The position numbers were made by a program, and so were the translations under genes. From the NCBI GenBank assembly GCA_041485165.1, contig JBGPJC010000028.1, positions 1-34,270 on the forward strand: 34,270 bases of DNA, given 5' to 3'. This DNA comes from JAAFGT01 sp041485165. GTDB taxonomy: Bacteria > Acidobacteriota > Terriglobia > Acidiferrales > UBA7541. The notes under the pieces are model-generated. The model saw nothing but the letters and a program-made list of their open reading frames with translations. It was not told the origin of the DNA and searched no databases. Positions 6,909 to 12,764 of the stretch are shown here, in pieces. Positions within the stretch are counted from its first letter, which is position 1. Each line of letters begins with the position of its first letter.

Positions 6909-7601
6909 CTACCCCTTGGGAGAGCCCACCAGGAGGAACCGATCCCTGGATTGAGGGATGGCAATCGCGTCCTTCCAAATCCAATCTTGGATTCGCCGCA
7001 AGCGGTCTGCCTCCACTCCTCCAACCCACAGAATCACTTTCCCTGTAGGTGACAGCCGGCCCCGGGACCAATTGAGAAGCACTTCGTATTCACCAAGCGC
7101 CCTGGCTGTGATTACGTCGGCGAAAAGAGAAACGTCTGGCGGTCCAGCCGCCGATATTTCCATCCGCTCACTGCGGATGATGACGTCCGACAGTCCGAGT
7201 GTGCGAACCACTTCGGCCAGAAACACGGCCTTCTTTCCATTCGGCTCGAATAGCTGCACCTGCCATCCCGGCAATACCAGTTTGAGCGCCAGGCCGGGAA
7301 ATCCAGCGCCCGACCCCACATCCACCAGAACTCCCTTCTCCTCGGCGAACAACGAGCGGGCGAAAAGGGACTCGCCGAAATGCCGCTGGAGAATCTGCTG
7401 CGGTTCCCTGATTGCGGTGAGATTGACCTTCTGATTCCACCGCCAAAGCAGGTGCAAGTATGCGCTGATGGAAGTGGTCAGAGCCGGAGAAGGGGAGATG
7501 CTGAAAGGGCGCAGGATATTAGCTATTTGCTGAATCGAGAAGTTTATTTGTTCACTTTTAGCTAAGCGCGGTTTCACCCCACCCCTATTGCCTTTTATCA
7601 T
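6909..7601 (-). CDS. rsmG: 16S rRNA (guanine527-N7)-methyltransferase RsmG
   Basis: About 230 residues. RsmG (GidB) uses SAM to methylate G527 of 16S rRNA; its loss gives low-level streptomycin resistance. LLWRWNQKVNLTAIREPQQILQRHFGESL and the SAM loop VDVGSGAGFPGLALK are diagnostic, followed by LFEPNGKKAVFL and SERMEI. The start is uncertain: ATG 7601 is given. GTG 7577 has AGGGG just upstream and would give 222 residues. The frame is open to GTG 7682 but the extra part does not look conserved. rsmG upstream of parAB is the classic order, although mnmG, its frequent partner, is absent here. Confidence 0.93.
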   Translation of the reverse strand: MIKGNRGGVKPRLAKSEQINFSIQQIANILRPFSISPSPALTTSISAYLHLLWRWNQKVNLTAIREPQQILQRHFGESLFARSLFAEEKGVLVDVGSGAGFPGLALKLVLPGWQVQLFEPNGKKAVFLAEVVRTLGLSDVIIRSERMEISAAGPPDVSLFADVITARALGEYEVLLNWSRGRLSPTGKVILWVGGVEADRLRRIQDWIWKDAIAIPQSRDRFLLVGSPKG

Positions 7602-7751
7602 CGCTCGCGCCATCCATTGGGGAATCGGGTGGCGGCGAAAAGTAAGGTGGAAATCGGAAACATCAGGGAACGATGAAAGCACTCTTCCGGTGCGCTGGCA
7701 AGTGGATTGGAGGCGCGGTTGGTTCCCGCCAGGCGGAAAGGGGAGCGGGCT

Positions 7752-10700
7752 TCAGGGGGCTAAGCTTTTCAATCCGGCGTCGTCGGGGAACATGCGGCGG
7801 CCCTGGCGGAGCAATTCCGCGGCCGACCCGCGTTTGCCCAGCGCTTGATACACCTCGTAGAGTGCGACGTAAATCCCCGCGTCATTATCGGGGAAATGGC
7901 GCACCGCGATTTCCAGGTGCTGACGGGCAAGATCCCAGCTCTTGCGTTCGCGGAATAGATTGCCAAGAGCGCGGTGCGCCGCGTAGGAATACGCATCGCG
8001 CTGGAGTGCGGAGTGGAAAGCTTCCTCGGCGCCCTTCGCGTCGGCGGTGTGCAGGAGCAGTTCGCCAAGTGTAGCGAAGTCGGCGGCGTCAGGATCGGGA
8101 TCCACGGCAATCTGCCGTGCCTGCCAAAGGGCGGCTTGCGGCCAGTTTTCATGCTGGCGCAAGACCTTCACCAGTCCCTGCATAGCGCGAAGGTAACTCG
8201 GCTGGCGTCCCAGAACCTGACGGTAGAGCAACTCGGCGGTGTCGTAGTCCTTGTTGTGAAAGGCCACATCGGCAAGTCCGTTCGCCGCGCGCATGGCGGA
8301 AGAATCCAAGTGCAGCGCGGCGGTGTAGTGCTCCTTGGCTGCGTGGTAATCGTCCCGCGCTTCGGCCAGCCGCGCGCGGAGGATCTCGACCGCATAGCTG
8401 GCCGGGTCGTCGAGCAGCGGCTCGAGAAAGTAGGCCGCCCGCCCCGCGTCGTCGTTCAACAGCGCGGTGTGCGTCGCGGCCAGCAGCGCGGTGCGAGGGT
8501 CATCGAAGCGCACGTCGCGCGGGAGCGTGGCGGTGCGCCCTTTCCACACCAGGGCAAAGTTTGCATCCGCCAAACCTTTAGCCAGGAGGGCGCGCGGGGC
8601 GTGGAACTCAAGGCGCGAATTGTCGTCGGTGTTGCGCAGCGCCGGGTCCACCAGCGAGCGCAAATCCACATCGTCCAGGCGGTGATAGGCCAGCAGGCCC
8701 TCGGGCTCGCTCATGTTGAGAGCGTCGTAGTCCTTCTGTAACGCCTCGTTGGACCACATCGCGCGTAGGCGTCCGAGTTCCAGCGGCTTGCTGTCGGTCT
8801 GCGCCAGGAGCAGGAAATCCGGATCTTCGCCGCGCCACAGCGTGACCTGAGGAAAATGCGGCACAAAGGTGCTGAGCACCATGCGAAAGTCTGCGGGGAA
8901 CAGCGCGTATCCCTGCACCCACTGCACCAGCATGCCGCCGGGCCGCAGGCGCGCTCGCGCCTCGCGGTAGAACTCGTCGGTGAACAGCGCGGACACGCCG
9001 GCGATCCACGGATTGGAAGGCTCGGAGACGATCAGGTCGTATTGCTCGCGGGTGGTGAGCAGGAAGTTGCGCGCGTCATCGAGGATCACATGCACACGCG
9101 GGTCGCGCAGCACGCCGTGGTTGAGTTGTTCGAGATACGGCGCGGCCTGGATCATCCCCGGCTCGATCTCCACGCAATCGATACGCTCCACGTCGGGATA
9201 GCGCGCCACCGACGCCACGGTCATGCCGCTGCCAAAGCCGATCACCAGGACGCGCTTGGGCGCGGGATGGAAAAGCGCGCCGAGGTGGCCCATCATGTAC
9301 TGAGTGAGCTGGTCGTGGTTCGAGGCGTCCACTTTGCCGTTGGTGCGCACGGCGATGTAGTCCTCGCCGGCGGCAACGGAGACGGTGGCGTTGAGGCCGT
9401 CGGCGACGAAAATGATGTCGGTGGTCGCGGCCTGCTCGGCGATGGTGAGCTTTCCCTGATAGATGTCGTAGTAGAGCATAGCGGCGAAAGTGGCCACGGC
9501 GCGGTTGTAAAAAGCCCCGGAAAACGCCACGAAAAGCACCGCGGCGAGCAGCGCGCCGTTCCCGGCCAGCATCAGCGGACGGCGATTCTTCTCCCGCAGC
9601 CGCAGCAGCCCGGCCAGCGCCAGGTTCGTCGCCGCGACCATGGCCAGCAGGCGGAAGGCGCCCAGCCGCGGCATCAGGAAGAATCCCACCGAAGTCGCGC
9701 CGGCGATGGCGCCCAGCGTGTTCGCGGCGTAGGCGCGGCCCACCGCGGCGCCGCGGCCGGGTTGCGAAGCATCACGTCCGGCGATCAGCACCACAACCAG
9801 CGGAAAATTAAATCCGAAAATGAACGCGGCGGGCAGCATGGCCAGCGCGCTGGTGACGAATTGGGCGACGACCAGCCCGGTAAATGTCTCGTGTGTGGCG
9901 CGCAGCACCGCCGGAACAATGCTGGGGATTTGCTGGTAGAAGACGAGGAAGCCCAGCGCGGCGACCCCGGTCAGCGTTTGCGTCATGGCGAAGCCGCCGA
10001 GTGTGACTTCGCCACGCCGCGCAATCCACGCTTCGAAGGCCAGGCTGCCCAGGACGATCCCGGCCAGAAACGTGGCCAGCATCAGCGTAAAGGCGTAGGT
10101 CGAGCTGCCCAGGAAAGTGACCAGCAGGCGCGTCCATCCGATTTCGTAGGCAATCGCTGTCGCGCCCACCACGGCGAAGCAAGTGAGGAGAAACCCGGCA
10201 GGCTGCACCGCGGCTCCGGTCGCCGCCACCGCGGTCTCGTCAGTGGCGGGCGCCGCAGGCGCTATGCGCCGCGCCAGGACCAGAGCGATCACGCCGGCGA
10301 TGACATTGAGGAGCACCGCCAGCGCCACGGTGCGCTTCTGTCCAAACAAGGGCAGCAGCGCGAAACCCGCCGCGAGCGTCCCCGCCACTGCGCCGAGCGT
10401 ATTCACCCAATAGAGACGGCTCACCCGCGCGCCAAGGTCCGCGGAACTGCGCGTCAGGCCTTGCACCAGCACCGGCAGCGTGCCACCCATTAGAAATGTC
10501 GGCAGCAGCAGCACCATCGCCGAGCCGGTGAACCGTAGCGCAAGCAGCGCCGGCGTCGACCCCGCAACGAATGGGTAAGCGGAGATGTAGAGCGACCGCA
10601 CGCCGGAAAGACCCAGCAGAGAAAGCGCGCCGGCCGCGGCGATGGCCAGCTCCATCCAGCCGTACAGCGTGACAGGATTCGCGGCACGCTCGCTGCGACG

Positions 10701-10898
10701 TCCCCACCACGCGCTACCCAGCGCTAGGCCGCCCATGAATACGGCCAGCACCGTAGCGATGGCGTAGACCGTATTGCCAAAGACCAGGCCCAGCGCCTTG
10801 CCCCAGGCCACCTGGTACACCAGGCCCGCCGCGCCGGAAAGAAAGAAGCAGAGGAGGATGCCGAAGAGTTGGCCGCGAGAAACCGAACGATTGTCCAC
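7752..10898 (-). CDS. Fused MFS-like / spermidine-synthase-like protein with TPR tail
   Basis: 1048 residues in three parts. Residues 1-470 contain about 12-14 hydrophobic segments of an MFS-like membrane domain. Residues 480-760 resemble polyamine aminopropyltransferases, with a nucleotide-type loop VLVIGFGSGMT (550-560), acidic VEIEPG (576-581), DDARNF (607-612) and SEPSNPW (625-631). Residues about 830-1040 form TPR repeats. The canonical GGGDGG loop is GFGSGM, so true aminopropyl transfer is doubtful; the family's function is not established. The GTG start lies only 9 bases after a strong -10 box and has no ribosome site, which suggests leaderless translation. It stands alone upstream of rsmG. 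Confidence 0.88.
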   Translation of the reverse strand: MDNRSVSRGQLFGILLCFFLSGAAGLVYQVAWGKALGLVFGNTVYAIATVLAVFMGGLALGSAWWGRRSERAANPVTLYGWMELAIAAAGALSLLGLSGVRSLYISAYPFVAGSTPALLALRFTGSAMVLLLPTFLMGGTLPVLVQGLTRSSADLGARVSRLYWVNTLGAVAGTLAAGFALLPLFGQKRTVALAVLLNVIAGVIALVLARRIAPAAPATDETAVAATGAAVQPAGFLLTCFAVVGATAIAYEIGWTRLLVTFLGSSTYAFTLMLATFLAGIVLGSLAFEAWIARRGEVTLGGFAMTQTLTGVAALGFLVFYQQIPSIVPAVLRATHETFTGLVVAQFVTSALAMLPAAFIFGFNFPLVVVLIAGRDASQPGRGAAVGRAYAANTLGAIAGATSVGFFLMPRLGAFRLLAMVAATNLALAGLLRLREKNRRPLMLAGNGALLAAVLFVAFSGAFYNRAVATFAAMLYYDIYQGKLTIAEQAATTDIIFVADGLNATVSVAAGEDYIAVRTNGKVDASNHDQLTQYMMGHLGALFHPAPKRVLVIGFGSGMTVASVARYPDVERIDCVEIEPGMIQAAPYLEQLNHGVLRDPRVHVILDDARNFLLTTREQYDLIVSEPSNPWIAGVSALFTDEFYREARARLRPGGMLVQWVQGYALFPADFRMVLSTFVPHFPQVTLWRGEDPDFLLLAQTDSKPLELGRLRAMWSNEALQKDYDALNMSEPEGLLAYHRLDDVDLRSLVDPALRNTDDNSRLEFHAPRALLAKGLADANFALVWKGRTATLPRDVRFDDPRTALLAATHTALLNDDAGRAAYFLEPLLDDPASYAVEILRARLAEARDDYHAAKEHYTAALHLDSSAMRAANGLADVAFHNKDYDTAELLYRQVLGRQPSYLRAMQGLVKVLRQHENWPQAALWQARQIAVDPDPDAADFATLGELLLHTADAKGAEEAFHSALQRDAYSYAAHRALGNLFRERKSWDLARQHLEIAVRHFPDNDAGIYVALYEVYQALGKRGSAAELLRQGRRMFPDDAGLKSLAP

Positions 10899-10907
10899 GA
10901 GGGCGCC

Positions 10908-10936
10908 ATCCTAGTTTGGCTTTCCGGCGAAGTCAA
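10908..10936 (-). promoter_or_regulatory. Promoter of the fused MFS/spermidine-synthase gene, leaderless arrangement
   Basis: TTGACT (10936-10931), 17 bases, TAGGAT (10913-10908) on the minus strand. Nine bases separate the -10 box from GTG 10898, so transcription would begin at or within about 3 bases of the start codon. No Shine-Dalgarno fits in between. Confidence 0.6.
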
Positions 10937-10994
10937 TTCGCGCCCACGGGTGACCGCACATACTCCTCGCCTTACTTGCGTAATCACATTCGTC

Positions 10995-11030
10995 TCTGCG
11001 CGCTCTGTGATTTCTGCGCACTCTGTGTTA
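10995..11030. repeat. Two-copy 18-bp tandem repeat
   Basis: TCTGCGCGCTCTGTGATT (10995-11012) is followed directly by TCTGCGCACTCTGTGTTA (11013-11030), matching at 15 of 18 positions. It lies in the 199-base gap between divergent genes, where nothing else is evident. CTCTGNG-rich intergenic tracts like this recur in many bacterial genomes; their role is unknown. Confidence 0.5.
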
Positions 11031-11097
11031 GTTCTTTATCTGGGACGGCGCCACGGCCTAACCGGCGCATGGCAACGATTCGTGAAGAGGTTTCTCG

Positions 11098-11301
11098 ATG
11101 AGTGATATTCCGAAACTTCTGGAGAGGCAGGCCCGCTGGCAGAAGAACCGCAAGAAACTTTCCTGGGCGGAGAAGGTTCGCATGGCGGAACGCGTGCGCG
11201 CCGACTTGCTGGGCGGGCCATCAAGCTGGGCGGGCCTACCCCCCGTGGCGGGATCCCCGGCAGCAGAGAGGCCGAAAGCGGGAGTTTCGATCTCCCGATG
11301 A
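11098..11301 (+). CDS. Small basic hypothetical protein (67 aa)
   Basis: 67 residues from ATG 11098 with AGAGG 7 bases upstream. The first 37 residues are predicted helical and rich in Arg, Lys and Trp (KLLERQARWQKNRKKLSWAE and KVRMAERVRADL), then a Pro/Ala-rich tail of low complexity. The N-terminal part resembles short uncharacterised bacterial proteins with an RQARWQ-x-R-K-x-LSW-x-EK pattern; I cannot assign a function. It is transcribed away from the MFS/synthase gene and towards the SET-domain gene, ending 39 bases before that gene's stop. The tail may be partly artefactual. Confidence 0.55.
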   Translation: MSDIPKLLERQARWQKNRKKLSWAEKVRMAERVRADLLGGPSSWAGLPPVAGSPAAERPKAGVSISR

Positions 11302-11339
11302 CGAGTCTCGACTTTCGCTGGCACCGGACGGGAGCACGG

Positions 11340-11810
11340 CTAGCGTGCGTGCCTGCGGGTGCGTGTCAGATTGATGTTACCGCGGCATTTGGGCGAGCCG
11401 CAGCGGCAGGGAACTTTCCTACTGTTTGCCCGATATCGGTAATCGGCGGTGAGCTCTTCGCAGGCCCGGATTCTTCGCCGGGTAAAGAAATATAAATGCC
11501 CGCGGCTGCGCTGCACGCGCAGATTGGGATCGCAGCCGTGATTGACAAATTCGGCGCCACTGCCCCCGATGCTGGGGTCAATGCGCCAACTCAGGTTGAG
11601 GTACGCGAGATAAGTGCGCCGGCGCAGGCTGAGCCGGCGGGCCTGGTGCGGACTGAGCAGCCTGCCGGTGTACTCGATCACTTTGCCGCCGCAAGGAATG
11701 TCTTCGAGGGCAAAGACACCGAAGCGATGAATACGGGACCGGCCGACTCGCAGGCGGTATTGTGACACCGGCGGCTTGATCCGGCGAGCAGGGCGGCACG
11801 GTACGCTCAA
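11340..11810 (-). CDS. SET-domain protein (putative lysine methyltransferase)
   Basis: 156 residues, small but with the full SET layout. RIHRFGVFALEDIPCGGKVI (26-44) corresponds to the first SAM-binding motif. FVNHGCDPNL (88-97) is the NHxCxPN pseudoknot motif, and ELTADYRY (119-126) has the catalytic-type Tyr. A post-SET zinc motif CRCGSPKCRG (135-144) supplies three Cys. SET enzymes transfer methyl from SAM to protein lysine; bacterial copies are sporadic and their targets mostly unknown. Both ends are very basic, compatible with nucleic-acid or ribosome binding. The start is a TTG at 11810 with only a weak AAGAG upstream, so it could be shorter. Confidence 0.85.
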   Translation of the reverse strand: MSVPCRPARRIKPPVSQYRLRVGRSRIHRFGVFALEDIPCGGKVIEYTGRLLSPHQARRLSLRRRTYLAYLNLSWRIDPSIGGSGAEFVNHGCDPNLRVQRSRGHLYFFTRRRIRACEELTADYRYRANSRKVPCRCGSPKCRGNINLTRTRRHAR

Positions 11811-11885
11811 GTCCGAACTCTTTCAAACCACAGACGGTCGGCAATTAGCACGGCAGCCGCTTGTTCCCGTCAAAATGAATCCCAA

Positions 11886-11990
11886 CTAACCATCGTCACT
11901 GTACTTGAGGCCGGCAATGTATTTCAGCGGCTTCACGGGCTCAATCTTCTTCGCCTTTTTCAGGCGCTTCTTTGATTTCTTGGCTGCCAT
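11886..11990 (-). CDS. Lys-rich microprotein 1 (34 aa)
   Basis: A 34-residue product from ATG 11990 with an excellent ribosome site, AAAGGAG, 7 bases upstream. The first half is MAAKKSKKRLKKAKKIEP and the second half, VKPLKYIAGLKYSDDG, is mixed and ends acidic. It shares the pattern KKxKK[IL]xPxKxLK with the second microprotein at 12466-12600, so the two are probably paralogues. It has its own promoter (12055-12083) and a palindrome over the predicted start site. The frame continues upstream to 12083, but the ribosome site and promoter both favour ATG 11990. Function unknown; the charge suggests RNA, DNA or ribosome binding. Confidence 0.7.
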   Translation of the reverse strand: MAAKKSKKRLKKAKKIEPVKPLKYIAGLKYSDDG

Positions 11991-12011
11991 TTGGTTTCTC
12001 CTTTCATCTAT

Positions 12012-12025
12012 TGGGCCATCGCCCA
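12012..12025 (-). promoter_or_regulatory. Leader hairpin of microprotein 1
   Basis: TGGGC (12012-12016) and GCCCA (12021-12025) pair over a 4-base loop, 6 bases upstream of the AAAGGAG site. It mirrors the stronger hairpin at 12616-12636 ahead of microprotein 2. Confidence 0.35.
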
Positions 12026-12042
12026 GCAGACTGTACTCTGCC

Positions 12043-12056
12043 ATTTCTCGAGAAAT
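12043..12056. promoter_or_regulatory. Perfect palindrome ATTTCTCGAGAAAT at the predicted start site
   Basis: A 14-bp perfect palindrome whose centre (12049.5) coincides with the start site predicted from the adjacent promoter (about 12048), and whose edge overlaps the -10 box. This is the classical place for a repressor operator. The binding protein is not identifiable here. Confidence 0.5.
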
Positions 12057-12083
12057 CCTACTTAAGTTTATCGTTGCTGACAA
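12055..12083 (-). promoter_or_regulatory. Promoter of microprotein 1
   Basis: TTGTCA (12083-12078), 17 bases, TAGGAT (12060-12055) on the minus strand. It matches the consensus at 5 of 6 and 4 of 6 positions. The leader would be about 58 bases. Confidence 0.6.
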
Positions 12084-12465
12084 GATCCTTAACCGCTTCC
12101 AGCACGAGTGGCGCAGCCTTTCAGGCTGTGCCCTCTTCTTCGGCGACGCTTGCCGAGCTTGCCCGCAGTTTCTTCGGCAGCTTCTTTTTGGAACTACCTC
12201 TGCTCTAAAGCCGTCATTCCGAGCGCAGCGAGGAATCTCTCTTCACTCTGGCGCTGCCCTACGCTCTTGTTTCCGGGGTCGGGAAGGGGCCACCCTCGCC
12301 GCGGCGGCGGGCCCATGGGCGCGGACGACCTTGGCGCGGGCGTGCGAATGGTCTCCTGACGTGCAGCAGATGAACACCAACCTGCGGGCGCGATTGCAGG
12401 TCCAGGGTCGATTTTGTCAGGGCATGTTAGGTGCGAAGCTCCGGCGTCATGCCCGAATGGTGCGG
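12084..12465. other. Intergenic stretch between the two microprotein genes
   Basis: About 380 bases with no supportable gene. A minus-strand Lys-rich stretch near 12140-12200 has no start codon, and a plus-strand open frame through here lacks a ribosome site and conserved sequence. A known-looking dispersed repeat is at 12213-12240. The section 12260-12460 is GC-rich and may be decayed coding DNA, but I cannot identify it. Confidence 0.5.
12213..12240. repeat. Dispersed repeat of the GTCATTCCGAGCGCAGCG type
   Basis: The 28 bases begin GTCATTCCGAGCGCAGCG and continue AGGAATCTCT. This string, or close variants, is recalled as a recurrent intergenic sequence in many bacterial genomes, including Acidobacteriota. 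Only one copy is in the window, so the repeat status rests on outside knowledge. It contains a short inverted repeat, ATTCC / GGAAT. Confidence 0.5.
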
Positions 12466-12600
12466 CTAGGAGATTGACTCGGTCGGGTTTTCGTGTGATC
12501 CGCTTAGTTGTACGCTGAGAGTCTGCGTCTTCTTGAGCCCCTTGCCGGGGTGCAGCTTCTTCGTTTTCTTCGAGGCCTTTGACCGTTTTTTCAGAGCCAT
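12466..12600 (-). CDS. Lys-rich microprotein 2 (44 aa)
   Basis: 44 residues from ATG 12600 to TAG 12466. The first 24, MALKKRSKASKKTKKLHPGK then GLKK, contain 11 lysines. The rest, TQTLSVQLSGSHENPTESIS, is polar and neutral. AAAGGAG lies 8 bases before the ATG and a perfect 8-bp hairpin abuts it upstream. A promoter is at 12650-12678. The shared KKxKK[IL]xPxKxLK pattern, the near-identical ribosome sites and the same promoter form link it to microprotein 1, 475 bases away. Short proteins with similar Lys-rich heads are, from memory, frequent in Acidobacteriota, but I know of no assigned role. Confidence 0.7.
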   Translation of the reverse strand: MALKKRSKASKKTKKLHPGKGLKKTQTLSVQLSGSHENPTESIS

Positions 12601-12615
12601 TTTTCTTTCTCCTTT

Positions 12616-12636
12616 GGTTCGAGAGGGGCTCGAACC
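12616..12636 (-). promoter_or_regulatory. Leader hairpin of microprotein 2
   Basis: GGTTCGAG (12616-12623) and CTCGAACC (12629-12636) form a perfect 8-bp stem with a 5-base loop. It begins about 7 bases after the predicted transcription start (12643) and ends exactly where the AAAGGAG site begins. It could stabilise the 5' end or control ribosome access. Confidence 0.5.
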
Positions 12637-12649
12637 GAGAGTTGGCGGG

Positions 12650-12678
12650 ATGCTACTTCACCCGGGAACTGCGGTCAA
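12650..12678 (-). promoter_or_regulatory. Promoter of microprotein 2
   Basis: TTGACC (12678-12673), 17 bases, TAGCAT (12655-12650) on the minus strand. The form and spacing match the promoter of microprotein 1 (TTGTCA-N17-TAGGAT). The predicted leader is about 43 bases. Confidence 0.6.
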
Positions 12679-12704
12679 GGCCGTCGCACGAGGGTAAATA
12701 TTCC

Positions 12705-12764
12705 GTAGCGGCGAGTTTACCTCGCCACACAACGAAGGACTTGGCGGCGTAAAGCCGCCTCTAC
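12705..12764. repeat. Inverted pair of REP-like hairpins (BIME-like)
   Basis: Plus-strand unit 12705-12726: GTAG, one base, stem GGCGAG, loop TTTAC, stem CTCGCC. Minus-strand unit 12764-12743: GTAG, one base, stem GGCGGC, loop TTTAC, stem GCCGCC. Both have the GTAG head, the same stem start GGCG and the same TTTAC loop, and they point towards each other across 16 bases. This is the architecture of REP elements mobilised by RAYT transposases. The TAG of the second unit is the stop codon of the permease gene. No RAYT gene is in the window. Confidence 0.65.

Noticed and set aside
12140..12200. A third Lys-rich stretch on the minus strand, SSKKKLPKKLRA, between the two microprotein genes
   Set aside because: It has no start codon or ribosome site and a stop lies 4 codons upstream; it may be a relic but cannot be supported as a gene.
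12616..12636. GGTTCGAG/CTCGAACC looked at first like the T arm of a tRNA
   Set aside because: No acceptor, D or anticodon stems can be built around it; it is a simple leader hairpin.
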